Shown here one piece after another: positions 32,529-41,482 of a stretch of DNA of 50,099 nucleotides. How positions within the stretch are numbered: position 1 is the stretch's first letter; every line of letters begins with the position of its first letter. A program made the position numbers and the translations under genes. Under the pieces are notes generated by a model. That model did no database searches and was not told the origin of the DNA. It worked only from the letters and a program-made list of their open reading frames with translations. The stretch is from Pseudomonas sp. (lineage in GTDB: Bacteria > Pseudomonadota > Gammaproteobacteria > Pseudomonadales > Pseudomonadaceae). The stretch is taken from the NCBI RefSeq assembly GCF_030684895.1, contig NZ_JAUXXP010000030.1:1-50099 (forward strand), read 5' to 3'.

Positions 32529-33208
32529 TGCTGAACAACGACGAACTAAACCCCGCCGACATCCTGGTGGTGGAGGACGAACCCAAACTCGCGGCCCTGT
32601 TGCGCGACTATTTACAGGCCGCAGGACACCGGGTGACCTGTCTGGACGACGGTCTGGCGGTGGTGCCTACAGTACGGGTGACTGAGCCGCAACTGATCCT
32701 GCTCGACATCATGCTGCCCGGCCGTGACGGCCTGGATATCTGCCGCGAACTGCGCACCTTCAGCGAAGTACCGATCATGCTGATCACCGCGCGCGTCGAA
32801 GAAGTCGACCGCTTGCTCGGCCTGGATCTGGGTGCCGATGACTACATCTGCAAACCGTTCAGCCCACGTGAGGTCATGGCCCGCGTACGCGCCATCCTAC
32901 GCCGCCGCCCAACGCACCCCAGCACTGGCCTGCAACTGGATGCAGCAACCTATAAAGCGAGCTACGCAGGGCAAGAGTTGGACCTGACGCCGGTGGAGTT
33001 CCGCCTGCTGCATTGCCTGGCAACAACACCGGGACGCGTGTTTTCCCGCGACCAACTGATGGATCGCGCCTACAGCGACCACCGCGTCGTCACCGACCGC
33101 ACCGTGGACAGCCACATCAAAAACCTGCGGCGCAAGCTGGAACAAGTGGCACCGCAGCAGGAGCTGATTCACTCGATCTACGGCGTGGGCTACAAGCTGG
33201 AACCCTGA
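32528..33208 (+). CDS. OmpR-family response regulator (BaeR-like)
   Basis: The 226-residue protein has a receiver domain with VVEDEPK, phosphoacceptor D60 in LLDIMLPGRDG, T/S-A switch residues in LITARVEEVDR and K-containing YICKPFSPREV, then an OmpR/PhoB winged helix (LDLTPVEFRLLHCLA, TVDSHIKNLRRKLEQ, IHSIYGVGYKLEP). The start ATG 32528 overlaps the kinase stop by one base. It probably regulates the divergent RND operon, but no clear direct-repeat operator is recognised in 30987-31142. Confidence 0.95.
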   Translation: MLNNDELNPADILVVEDEPKLAALLRDYLQAAGHRVTCLDDGLAVVPTVRVTEPQLILLDIMLPGRDGLDICRELRTFSEVPIMLITARVEEVDRLLGLDLGADDYICKPFSPREVMARVRAILRRRPTHPSTGLQLDAATYKASYAGQELDLTPVEFRLLHCLATTPGRVFSRDQLMDRAYSDHRVVTDRTVDSHIKNLRRKLEQVAPQQELIHSIYGVGYKLEP

Positions 33209-33268
33209 GGTCTTGCTCGCCGACAGTTGCCCCCTGACACGCGAAGAGGCGTGCCAGGTTGTTAGGCC

Positions 33269-35095
33269 TCAGTAACGGTAATGACCGGCGGCGATGGCCA
33301 CCTGCAACTCGCGGGTCAGCGGTACGTAGCGATCAGCACCTGGCAACCAGGCATACAGCGGGTCGCTACACTGCTCAAGGTCGTAGGCCTGCTCCTTCAA
33401 TGGCGCTTTCTTGTGCTTGAAGGTACCGGTGGTTTCCATTTCCGCGCTCAAGCGCAAGAACAGCGGCACGGCATAAGCCGGCAGTTCCTGGCGTAAGTGC
33501 GTGAGCAGCGCTTGGAAATCAAAATCCTCTGGCGCGCAGGCCAGACGGATACAGGCCATGCCCGCGCGGCCGTTGGTGTTGGCCACCTCGACGCCATAGA
33601 CCACGGTCTCACTGACCTCGGCAACGCCATCGAGCACTGCCTCGACCTGAGTGGTGGAGACGTTCTCGCCCTTCCAGCGGAAGGTATCGCCCAGACGGTC
33701 GACGAACTGCGCATGGCGGAAGCCCATATCGCGCATCAGGTCGCCGGTGTTGAACCAGGCGTCGCCCGGCTCGAACACATCGCGCAGGATGCAACGCTCG
33801 GTGTCACGCGCACTGGTGTAACCATGGAACGGCGACTTGTCGGTGATCTTGCCCAGCAACAGGCCCGCCTCGCCCTTGGCCACCCGCTGCAGGTGGCCGT
33901 TCTCGCGCAGCGGTGCCTCACGCTCCTGGTCATAACGGACGATGGCGTAGGGATAAGGCGAGAAGCCCACGGTGTTGTCGAGATTAAGCAGGTTGGTAAA
34001 GCCGATATTGCCCTCACTGGAGGCATACAGCTCGACCACCCGCTCGACCGCGAAGCGCTGCTTGAACGCCTGCCAGATGCTCGGACGCAGCCCGTTGCCG
34101 ACCATCACGCGGATCGGATTGGCGGCGTCGCTGGGGCGCGCCGGCTGGTCGAGCAGGTAACGGCACAGCTCGCCGACATAGCCGAAGGCAGTCGCCCGAT
34201 GCCGCTCCACGTCATCCCAGAAACGGCTGGCGCTGAACTTGCGCACCATGATCAGCGCCGCCTGGCCGGCCAGTACCGAGCCCCAGCACACCACCATGGC
34301 GGTGCCGTGATAGAACGGCAGGCTGACGTACATGCGATCTTCACGGCCCAGGCGCACGGCAGCAAAACCGAAGGCACCGTAGCCCTTCATAAAGCGCCCG
34401 TGGTTGAACACCACGGCTTTCGGCAGGCCGGTGGTGCCTGAGGTGTAAATATAGAAACAGGGGTCATCAGCGCGCACTGCGCGTTCCAGCAACGGCGCAT
34501 CGACGGGATAGTCGTGCAGCGCGGCGGCTGGGTGCTGCCAGCCTGCGGGGGCCTCGCCAGGGTCGCGCCAGGTTGGGCGGTCAGCAAAGTAGTGACAGGC
34601 ATCGGCGGGCAGCGCCACCTCCGCTGCGATTTCCGTGAAAGCGTCCAGCAGCTCCTCACCCACCAGCACCATGCGCGGCGATGCCAGGCTGATGCTGTGG
34701 GCCAGCACACGGCCGCGCTGGCTGCTGTTGAGCAGCGCGCTGACCGCACCAAGCTTGGCACAGGCGACGACCCCGGCGAGCAGCTCGAAGCGGTTCTCGA
34801 ACATCAGTGCCACGCTGTCGCCCTGGCGCAAGCCATGAGCACGCAGATAGTGCGCTAGCTGGTTGGCCCAACGGTCGAACTCGGCGTAGCTGAGTTGTTC
34901 GTCGCCCTGGATCAGCGCCACGCCATGCGGATTGTCGCGCGCCGCCTCCTCGATACAACTGGCCAGGCTGACGGGGTAATCGCCACGGCTGCGATTGCCA
35001 ATATGCAACCCCTTGACGATAGCGGGCAGGTCGACCAGCAGGCGCGGCAAGCGAGACAGCAGGCGGGGCAAGGTGATCAGGTCGGCATGACTCAT
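33269..35095 (-). CDS. Long-chain acyl-CoA synthetase, FATP type (FadD6-like)
   Basis: The 608-residue AMP-forming enzyme has the P-loop motif YIYTSGTTGLPKAVVFNHGR, adenylate motif ELYASSEGNIGF, and YTSARDTERCILRDVF / DAWFNTGDLMRDMGFRHAQF with DRLGDTFRWKGENVST, the pattern of FATP/very-long-chain acyl-CoA synthetases rather than classic FadD. C-terminal METTGTFKHKKAPLKEQAYD is also FATP-like. It activates long or very-long-chain fatty acids or related carboxylates. The divergent AraC-family gene at 35254 is a possible regulator. Confidence 0.92.
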   Translation of the reverse strand: MSHADLITLPRLLSRLPRLLVDLPAIVKGLHIGNRSRGDYPVSLASCIEEAARDNPHGVALIQGDEQLSYAEFDRWANQLAHYLRAHGLRQGDSVALMFENRFELLAGVVACAKLGAVSALLNSSQRGRVLAHSISLASPRMVLVGEELLDAFTEIAAEVALPADACHYFADRPTWRDPGEAPAGWQHPAAALHDYPVDAPLLERAVRADDPCFYIYTSGTTGLPKAVVFNHGRFMKGYGAFGFAAVRLGREDRMYVSLPFYHGTAMVVCWGSVLAGQAALIMVRKFSASRFWDDVERHRATAFGYVGELCRYLLDQPARPSDAANPIRVMVGNGLRPSIWQAFKQRFAVERVVELYASSEGNIGFTNLLNLDNTVGFSPYPYAIVRYDQEREAPLRENGHLQRVAKGEAGLLLGKITDKSPFHGYTSARDTERCILRDVFEPGDAWFNTGDLMRDMGFRHAQFVDRLGDTFRWKGENVSTTQVEAVLDGVAEVSETVVYGVEVANTNGRAGMACIRLACAPEDFDFQALLTHLRQELPAYAVPLFLRLSAEMETTGTFKHKKAPLKEQAYDLEQCSDPLYAWLPGADRYVPLTRELQVAIAAGHYRY

Positions 35096-35253
35096 GGTGC
35101 AAGACTCCAGGCGGTGCGAGGCACTCGTTGTTGTTTGCCGGTCAATCTAGTCGCTCGCTGCTGAGCTTTTAATAGCCAGCGGTTGCATCGCAGTGGCAAT
35201 TTGTCTCACCTACGGCGCACAATCGAACGACTCTGGTTGGAAAAGGACGCCCC

Positions 35254-36321
35254 ATGCCACTGGCCCACACACCTAGCGCGACCGCGTCACAGTTGCTCGA
35301 TCTGTACCTGTCGCTGCAGGGATTCGACCTGGCAGGCCCGGATGATCTGCAGGCACTAGGCGTCGAGCTGGAGCAGCTGAAAAACCTGGAAATGCGCGTA
35401 CCGGTGCGCTGGGCATTACAGCTCTGGCAGCACGCAGCCAGCCGTGGTGCGCGCGCGGAAATCGGTCTGCTGGTCGGCCAGCAGCGCGGCCTGCACACCC
35501 GCGGCCCGGTTGCACACCTGGCCGCGCAGAGCGCCACGCTGGGCGAAGCCATTGAGCTGTTTCGCCGCTATATCCCGGTGATGAGCGAGGGCGAGAACCT
35601 GCGCGTCGAGTCATCTGGCGCGCGGGTGCGTATCCACTTCCTGTTCAACGCGCCACTGCTCGGCCACGCCGTCGTCAGTGAGCACAGCCTCAGTTCCGCA
35701 CTGTGCTGGGCGCGTCAGCTCACAGGAGTGCGACTGATGCCGCAAGCGGTAGGTTTTCGTCATGCGCCACTGGCCACACCTGCGATCTATCGGCAGGTGT
35801 TCGGGGTGCCGCCACGCTTTACCGAGACCTTCGATTACCTCGACCTGCTGGAGAGTGATCTAGAGCTACCGGTGCTGGGGGCCAATGCCTATCTCAAGGA
35901 CCTGATGCAGCAACGGGTCAGCGCCATGCAGGCTCAGTTGCCGACGCAGCACAGCACCCGCTTACAGGTCGTGCAGTTGATTGAGCAGAACCTGCTCAGT
36001 GGCGAGCTGTCGGCGGACGGTGTGGCGCGGCATCTGGGTATCAGTCGGCAAACCCTGCACCGCCATCTGCGCGAGGAAGACTGCTGCTTCTCTGACCTGT
36101 TGGCCCAGGTGCGCCGCCAACATGCACTGCAACGTCTGCAGCAACCAGGCTGCCGGGTCGAGGCGCTGAGCCGCGAACTGGGCTTCAGCGAGCCGAGTGC
36201 CTTCTACAAAGCCTTCAAAGGCTGGTTTGGCCTGTCGCCGAAAGCCTACCAACAAAAGGCTGCTGGCGAGTCGACAGATTTAACTAAGCCAGACAGACCG
36301 GGCATACTGGCGCACCCGTAA
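35254..36321 (+). CDS. AraC-family transcriptional regulator with arabinose-binding_2 type sensor domain
   Basis: The 355-residue protein has an N-terminal sensor domain of the OruR/ArgR-related AraC group (MRVPVRWALQLWQHAASRG, FRRYIPVMSEGENLRVESSG) and a C-terminal double helix-turn-helix (LSADGVARHLGISRQTLHRH, SRELGFSEPSAFYKAFKGWF, GLSPKAYQ). It is divergent from the FATP-type gene with 158 bp between starts, so regulation of fatty-acid activation is plausible. The ligand is unknown. Confidence 0.92.
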   Translation: MPLAHTPSATASQLLDLYLSLQGFDLAGPDDLQALGVELEQLKNLEMRVPVRWALQLWQHAASRGARAEIGLLVGQQRGLHTRGPVAHLAAQSATLGEAIELFRRYIPVMSEGENLRVESSGARVRIHFLFNAPLLGHAVVSEHSLSSALCWARQLTGVRLMPQAVGFRHAPLATPAIYRQVFGVPPRFTETFDYLDLLESDLELPVLGANAYLKDLMQQRVSAMQAQLPTQHSTRLQVVQLIEQNLLSGELSADGVARHLGISRQTLHRHLREEDCCFSDLLAQVRRQHALQRLQQPGCRVEALSRELGFSEPSAFYKAFKGWFGLSPKAYQQKAAGESTDLTKPDRPGILAHP

Positions 36322-36342
36322 ACCTGTCGGCCGCCCGTTTCC

Positions 36343-37881
36343 ATGCGTATTCACGTCACCTTTATCGACCGCGTTGGCATCACCCAGGAAGTGCTGGCGC
36401 TGCTCGGTGGGCGCAATCTCAACCTGGATGCGGTCGAGATGGTGCCGCCCAACGTCTATATCGACGCGCCGACCTTGAGTCCCGCTGTGCTCGATGAGCT
36501 GCGCGAGGCGCTGTTCAAGGTACACGGCGTACAGGCCGTGACCATTGTCGACATCCTCCCCGGCCAACGCCGCCACCTGCAGCTCGACGCCCTACTCGCC
36601 GCCATGACCGACCCGGTGCTAGCAGTCGACAGTCAGGGCCGTGTGCTGCTGGCCAACCCGGCGCTGATCGAACTCTGTGGTCAGCAGCCCGAGGGACTGG
36701 GGATTGGCGAGTTGTTTGCTGACAGCCAGCTACAGACAGAACTACTCGAACAGAAATTCCGCCTGCCGATGCGCGAGGTCACCCTCAAGGGCCAGGCGCT
36801 GCTGCTGGATGCGCAACCGATTACCGAAGGCGTCGACGGCGGTGCGCGGCACCTGGCCGGCGGCCTGCTCAGCCTGTACGCGCCGAGCCGCATCGGCGAA
36901 CGCCTGGCAGCGCTGCACCATGATCACGCCGAGGGCTTCGACTCACTGCTCGGCGATTCCGCACCGATTCGTAACCTGAAAACCCGCGCCCAGCGCGTCG
37001 CCACCCTGGATGCACCGCTGTTAATCCAGGGCGAAACCGGCACTGGCAAAGAACTGGTCGCCCGCGCCTGCCATGCCATCAGCACACGCCGCACGGCGCC
37101 CTTTCTTGCATTGAACTGCGCGGCATTGCCGGAGAACCTCGCCGAAAGCGAGCTATTCGGCTATGCCCCCGGCGCCTTTACCGGCGCTCAGCGCGGTGGC
37201 AAACCGGGGCTACTGGAACTGGCCAACCAGGGCACGGTGTTTCTCGATGAAATCGGCGAGATGTCGCCCTACCTGCAGGCCAAGCTGCTGCGCTTTCTCA
37301 GCGATGGCACCTTTCGCCGGGTGGGCGGCGAGCGTGAGGTCAAGGTCAATGTGCGCATCCTCAGCGCCACCCACCGCGACCTGGAAAAGATGGTCAACGA
37401 AGGCGCGTTCCGCGAAGACCTGTTCTATCGCCTAAATGTACTCAACCTGGAAGTGCCGCCGCTGCGCGAGCGCGGTCAGGACATTCTGCTGCTGGCGCGG
37501 CACTTTATGCAGCAGGCCTGCGCGCAGATCCAGCGCCTGCCCTGCCGGCTGACGCCGGACACCTACCCGGCTCTGCTGGGCAACCGCTGGCCCGGCAATG
37601 TGCGCCAGCTGCAGAACGTGATCTTCCGCGCCGCCGCGATTTGCGAAAGCAACCTGGTACAGATCGACGATCTGGATATCGCCGGCACCGCCGTGGCCGC
37701 GCAGCAGGCCGATGGCGAAGTCAGCAGCCTGGAAGCGGCGGTAGCCGAGTTCGAAAAAGCCCTGCTGGAAAAGCTCTACCCCAGCCACCCCTCGACCCGG
37801 CAACTGGCCACCCGCCTGCACACCTCGCACAGCGCGATTGCCATGCGCCTGCGCAAATACGGGATTCCGGGCAAGCCGTAA
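36343..37881 (+). CDS. phhR: TyrR/PhhR-type sigma-54-dependent regulator
   Basis: The 512-residue protein has an N-terminal ACT domain (MRIHVTFIDRVGITQEVLAL, about 1-70), PAS (DALLAAMTDPVLAVDSQGRV, about 80-145), AAA+ core with Walker A GETGTGKE (230-237), sigma-54-contact GAFTGA (277-282), LDEIGEM and R-finger region, and a TyrR-type HTH (STRQLATRLHTSHSAIAMRL). Unlike E. coli TyrR it keeps GAFTGA, as Pseudomonas PhhR does. PhhR activates phenylalanine hydroxylase and aromatic amino-acid catabolism; the phhABC genes are not in the window. It follows the AraC gene by 21 bases. Confidence 0.93.
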   Translation: MRIHVTFIDRVGITQEVLALLGGRNLNLDAVEMVPPNVYIDAPTLSPAVLDELREALFKVHGVQAVTIVDILPGQRRHLQLDALLAAMTDPVLAVDSQGRVLLANPALIELCGQQPEGLGIGELFADSQLQTELLEQKFRLPMREVTLKGQALLLDAQPITEGVDGGARHLAGGLLSLYAPSRIGERLAALHHDHAEGFDSLLGDSAPIRNLKTRAQRVATLDAPLLIQGETGTGKELVARACHAISTRRTAPFLALNCAALPENLAESELFGYAPGAFTGAQRGGKPGLLELANQGTVFLDEIGEMSPYLQAKLLRFLSDGTFRRVGGEREVKVNVRILSATHRDLEKMVNEGAFREDLFYRLNVLNLEVPPLRERGQDILLLARHFMQQACAQIQRLPCRLTPDTYPALLGNRWPGNVRQLQNVIFRAAAICESNLVQIDDLDIAGTAVAAQQADGEVSSLEAAVAEFEKALLEKLYPSHPSTRQLATRLHTSHSAIAMRLRKYGIPGKP

Positions 37882-37890
37882 ACACAGCGA

Positions 37891-38658
37891 TCAGAACGTG
37901 CCGTGACGCCCCGTACCATCTTTGAAGCGCTGCGCACCGGCCTGGGTTTCACCGCTGGCGATCACCGCCATGCCACCAGCAAACTCGTTGCCCAGCGCCT
38001 GCACAAAAGGCAGATCCCACTGCGCATAAGCGCTGGCGCGGTCGGCGAGCATGCAGCGTTGTGGGAAGCTGGCAATCTCCAGCGCCAACTGCTGGGCGGC
38101 GGTCAAGGCACTGCCGGCGGCGACCACCCGGTTGACCAGACCCATGCTCAGCGCTTCCTCGGCCACTACCGGGCGACCGGTGAGAATCAGATCCAGCGCG
38201 CGGCCCTGGCCGATAATCCGTGGCAGGCGCACCGTACCGCCGTCGATCAGCGGCACGCCAAAACGTCGGCAAAACACCCCGAGCACCGCGTTATCCGCCA
38301 TCACCCGCAAGTCGGCGAGCAGCGCCAGTTCCAGGCCGCCGGCCACCGCGTGGCCTTCGATAGCCGCGATCAGTGGTTTGCTCAGCTGCATACGGCTTGG
38401 TCCCATCGGCCCATCACCCTCGGCATCCAAACGATTAGCACGTTCAGCGCCTGCGGCCACCGCACCCAGATCAGCGCCGGCGCAGAAGGTCCCCCCAGCC
38501 CCAGTCAACACCGCCACCCGCGCCTGCTCGTCCGCTTCAAAAGCCCGTAATGCGCTGGCCAACGCCTCGGCAGTCGGCCGATCCACCGCATTGCGCACCT
38601 CGGCGCGGTTGATGATCAGGGTGGTGACCGGGCCGTTCTTTTCGATGATCACACTCAT
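37891..38658 (-). CDS. Enoyl-CoA hydratase/isomerase (crotonase family)
   Basis: The 255-residue protein shows the crotonase oxyanion hole residues in GAGGTFCAGADLGAV and IEGHAVAGGLELALLADLRV. A glutamate position typical of hydratases lies in FGVPLIDGGTVRLPRIIGQG, where GGTVRLPR is typical of the EchA/carnitinyl-CoA dehydratase-like subgroup. The substrate cannot be fixed. AGGAG precedes ATG 38658. It converges on phhR with a 9-bp gap, and the upstream 38659-38930 holds a repeat and terminator only. Confidence 0.9.
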   Translation of the reverse strand: MSVIIEKNGPVTTLIINRAEVRNAVDRPTAEALASALRAFEADEQARVAVLTGAGGTFCAGADLGAVAAGAERANRLDAEGDGPMGPSRMQLSKPLIAAIEGHAVAGGLELALLADLRVMADNAVLGVFCRRFGVPLIDGGTVRLPRIIGQGRALDLILTGRPVVAEEALSMGLVNRVVAAGSALTAAQQLALEIASFPQRCMLADRASAYAQWDLPFVQALGNEFAGGMAVIASGETQAGAQRFKDGTGRHGTF

Positions 38659-38695
38659 GCAAACTCCTACAGATAAAACAGCCAAGCCACTGATC

Positions 38696-38772
38696 GTAGC
38701 CCGGATAAGCCGTGGCACAGGGCGCAATCCAGGAAACCAAACCCGGATTGCGCTGGCGCTTATTCGGGCTAC
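38696..38772. repeat. GTAGCCCGGAT-type repeat, long copy
   Basis: GTAGCCCGGATAAGCC at 38696 and GGCGCTTATTCGGGCTAC ending at 38772 form the outer arms of a 77-bp unit, with an inner CGCAATCC/GGATTGCG pair. Same family as 22708-22767 and 22956-23014, but with a longer core. Confidence 0.8.
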
Positions 38773-38843
38773 GGCATCGGTGTGGTGCCCCGGCCCACGA
38801 GCGCGATTGTAGGTGTTGCAAACCAGCCGCCCCTAAAAAGCCA

Positions 38844-38866
38844 AAGGCCGGCATTTAGCCGGCCTT
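38844..38866 (-). terminator. Terminator of the SDR gene
   Basis: AAGGCCGGC (38844-38852) and GCCGGCCTT (38858-38866) form a perfect 9-bp stem with an ATTTA loop. On the minus strand the stem is followed by TGGCTTTTTAGG, so it probably ends transcription of the SDR gene whose stop is at 38931. Confidence 0.85.
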
Positions 38867-38930
38867 CACCTTAAAGCCCTGCGCGGTGGAAATCAGCCTG
38901 CTGACCGATCTCCCCGCCAGAGTGGCGCAA

Positions 38931-39842
38931 TCAGAGGGCGAACTTCTGCAGGTTGGCCATCATCTCTTTCATCGCTTCGATATTGTCCTTCGGATGGGCC
39001 GCGCCCTCGAAATCGCAGATCTGCGCGAAGTTGGCCGCCACATCTTCCGGGCTGTAGCCTTCACGCGGATCGAAGCCGGCACCCAGGCTGCGCTCCCAAC
39101 GCACTTTGCCCATCCAGCCGCCACCGACTTCAAACAGGCCGGAGGTGTCTTCGCAAGCGCTGCTCGCCAGGTACACCACCAGCGGGCTGACCAGCTCAGG
39201 CTTGAGCTGCTCGAACACCTGCGGTGGGATCAGCCCTTCGGTCATGCGCGTGCCGCCGGTAGGGGCAATGGCGTTGACCAGGATGTTGTTCTTGCGCCCT
39301 TCGATGGCCAGGGTGCGCGTCAGGCCATACAGGCCGAGCTTGGCCATACCGTAGTTGGACTGGCCGAAATTGCCGTAAATGCCCGAGGTGGATGCGGTGA
39401 AGATCACTCGGCCATAGCCCTGCTCGCGCATGTGCGGCCAGGCGGCGCGGGTGACCTTGTAGGCGCCCTCGACGTGGACCTTGTAAACCAGGTCCCAGTC
39501 GGCGTCTTCCATCTTGTGGAAGGTCTTGTCGCGCAGGATGCCGGCGTTGTTTACCACCACATCGATGCGACCGAAGGTATCCAAGGCGCACTGCACGATC
39601 TTCTCGCCGTCAGTCACCGAATCATGGTTGGCCACTGCGGTACCGCCAGCGGCGCGGATTTCCTCGACCACCTTATCCGCCGCCGACGCATTGGCGCCTT
39701 CGCCGTGGGTGCTGCCGCCCAGATCGTTGACCACCACCTTGGCGCCGTGTTTGGCGAACAGCAGTGCATGGGCACGACCCAGACCGCCGCCGGCCCCGGT
39801 GACGATTACAACCTGATCTTGAAAACGGATGGCGTCGCTCAT
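38931..39842 (-). CDS. Short-chain dehydrogenase, MFE-2-type 3-hydroxyacyl-CoA dehydrogenase-like
   Basis: The 303-residue SDR has TGAGGGLGRAHA, NNAGILRDKTFHKM, catalytic Ser/Tyr/Lys in FTASTSGIYGNFGQSNYGMA K and a C-terminal extension after residue 230. VVNDLGGSTHGEGANASAAD is the signature of the N-terminal dehydrogenase of peroxisomal multifunctional enzyme 2, so D-3-hydroxyacyl-CoA or steroid-type substrates are likely. It is a stand-alone gene here; no hydratase 2 or SCP2 is fused. Neighbouring acyl-CoA genes support a beta-oxidation-like role. Confidence 0.9.
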   Translation of the reverse strand: MSDAIRFQDQVVIVTGAGGGLGRAHALLFAKHGAKVVVNDLGGSTHGEGANASAADKVVEEIRAAGGTAVANHDSVTDGEKIVQCALDTFGRIDVVVNNAGILRDKTFHKMEDADWDLVYKVHVEGAYKVTRAAWPHMREQGYGRVIFTASTSGIYGNFGQSNYGMAKLGLYGLTRTLAIEGRKNNILVNAIAPTGGTRMTEGLIPPQVFEQLKPELVSPLVVYLASSACEDTSGLFEVGGGWMGKVRWERSLGAGFDPREGYSPEDVAANFAQICDFEGAAHPKDNIEAMKEMMANLQKFAL

Positions 39843-39985
39843 GCAGCATTCCTCGGCAGATTAACAATGCGCCGAGTGTCCAGCAGTCGCGCTCCGGTCA
39901 CAATAGGTACGCACGACGCTGAATGGTGCGCAATAAAGCAGCGGGATAGTTAGGCTAAGGCAACCACATAAAGGTAGCCCGCTTG

Positions 39986-40043
39986 TCGCGGCTAAAGCCC
40001 CTCCCACGGTTGATCGAGTTGTAGGAGGCGCTTTAGCGGCGAG
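39986..40043. repeat. CGCGGCTAAAGC inverted repeat
   Basis: CGCGGCTAAAGCCCCTCCCA (from 39987) and TAGGAGGCGCTTTAGCGGCG (from 40022) form near-complementary arms around CGGTTGATCGAGTTG. This kind of unit is a frequent Pseudomonas intergenic repeat. Nothing else is seen in 39843-40061. Confidence 0.7.
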
Positions 40044-40061
40044 TTTTCAGGGGCTGCTGTT

Positions 40062-40598
40062 TTATGCGTTAGCCCTGCGGATCAGGCTGAGGTGGTTATA
40101 CAGATGCAGCACATGGGCCTGCGCGTAATCGGCATGGCTAAGAACGCCATAGGCAAAGTGCGGCTGCAACTCGCCCTGATAGGCGGCGAAGTCGGCAAAC
40201 GCCTGCTGCAAACGCTGCAGCGCCTGGGCCTGGCTGGCCGGCGAGTTCAATGCGGCGGCGCCAGGGATGGCTTCATCCAACGGATGGCGCATGGCCCCGC
40301 GTGCGGCAAATACGCTAAACGCCAGCGGGCCAACGCTGCTGCGGAACCAACCGGGCTTGAGCTCGGGATAACCGCTGATGGAGTACTCGATGCTCTGCGC
40401 GCAGTGGTTGAATACCTCTGCCGGGCTCCAGCCCTTGAGGCTGAGCAACGGCTTATCGACCAAACCAGCCAGCACCTGCTGGGCACCCTCCAGGCTCAGC
40501 GCCGCGGGTACGGGCCCACTGGGCAAGGCCCAGAACCCAGCCCCCAAAACGACCACACCGCCGAGGGCGGCACCTTTCAGGACAGTACGTCGTTGCAT
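40062..40598 (-). CDS. DUF1569 protein with Tat-like signal
   Basis: The 178-residue protein starts MQRRTVLKGAALGGVVVLGA, a likely twin-arginine or secretion signal, followed by a helical domain (LKGWSPAEVFNHCAQSIEYS, DEAIPGAAAL, FAYGVLSHADYAQAHVLHLY) of DUF1569 in the DinB superfamily. HxxH-type residues (FNHCAQS and QAHVLHLYNH) could bind metal. Its start lies 22 bases inside the end of the upstream alpha/beta hydrolase gene, so it is translationally coupled. Function is unknown. Confidence 0.85.
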   Translation of the reverse strand: MQRRTVLKGAALGGVVVLGAGFWALPSGPVPAALSLEGAQQVLAGLVDKPLLSLKGWSPAEVFNHCAQSIEYSISGYPELKPGWFRSSVGPLAFSVFAARGAMRHPLDEAIPGAAALNSPASQAQALQRLQQAFADFAAYQGELQPHFAYGVLSHADYAQAHVLHLYNHLSLIRRANA

Positions 40599-41482
40599 GT
40601 TGCAGGCTCCAGCTCTTCGCGAAATTGCAGGTAATGCGCCAACACCTCTGCGGGCGCCTCGGTCTGCGGATAATGACCAATACCCTCCAGCAGCACGGTG
40701 TCCGGCTGGGGGATCAGCTCACGATAGCGCGCCACCATATGTGCCCCGGAGATCGGGTCGACAGCGCCATCGATCACCCGCATCGGCACGGCAGTGGCCT
40801 GCATCGCCGCCACCCAACGCTCGCGGTTGACGCGGCGCTCGGGCATATAGCGGATCAATCGATGCATCACCGCAGGACCGTTATTGGCGGCAATCAGGCT
40901 CCAGAAATCATCCAGCTCGCGGGCGCTGGGCTGGGTCTGCGGGCCGAACACCTTGGCAAAACTCTGCGCCAGTTTCTGGCGGCTAAATAGCCGGCCGATC
41001 AGCGGGCCGATGGGGCTGAGCAGCAGTTTCTGCACCAGCACCGGGTGATGGGTTTCTGGAAACAACCCGCCGTTGAGAAACACGCAACTGGCCAACGCGA
41101 TGCGCCCATCCTGATGGCGGGCGAGCAGCTCCTGGGCCACGCTGTCGCCGTAGTCATGGGCCAATACATGCAGCGGGCGCGACTCGCCAAGATGAGCCAA
41201 CAGCGCCTGTTGCAGATCAGCCTGCTCCAGCAGGCTGTAATCATGGCCGCGTGGTTTGGCCGAGTCGCCAAAGCCGAGCATATCGCAGGCAATCACCTGA
41301 TAGCGCTCAGCCAGCGCGGCCCACAGGTAGTGCCAATCCCAGCTGGCAGAGGGAAAGCCGTGAATCAGCAACAGCGGCTCGCCCTGGCCGGCCGTCCAAT
41401 AGCGGATGCCATGGCCGTTAAAGCGAAAGTCCTGGCCCGCGCTGCGCCAATCCGCCAGGGCAATCCCTGGCAACGCCGTCAT
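40577..41482 (-). CDS. Alpha/beta hydrolase with aspartate nucleophile (MEST/epoxide hydrolase-like)
   Basis: The 301-residue protein has LLLIHGFPSASWDWHYLW (oxyanion loop) and nucleophile elbow HVLAHDYGDSVAQELL, where Asp replaces the usual Ser, as in epoxide hydrolases, haloalkane dehalogenases and vertebrate MEST. The catalytic His may be in LLEGIGHYPQTEAP, and an acid in VIDGAVDPI. The start ATG 41482 overlaps the aldolase stop (ATGA). Substrate is unknown; dehalogenase-type halide-binding residues cannot be assigned with confidence. Confidence 0.88.
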   Translation of the reverse strand: MTALPGIALADWRSAGQDFRFNGHGIRYWTAGQGEPLLLIHGFPSASWDWHYLWAALAERYQVIACDMLGFGDSAKPRGHDYSLLEQADLQQALLAHLGESRPLHVLAHDYGDSVAQELLARHQDGRIALASCVFLNGGLFPETHHPVLVQKLLLSPIGPLIGRLFSRQKLAQSFAKVFGPQTQPSARELDDFWSLIAANNGPAVMHRLIRYMPERRVNRERWVAAMQATAVPMRVIDGAVDPISGAHMVARYRELIPQPDTVLLEGIGHYPQTEAPAEVLAHYLQFREELEPATCNDVLS

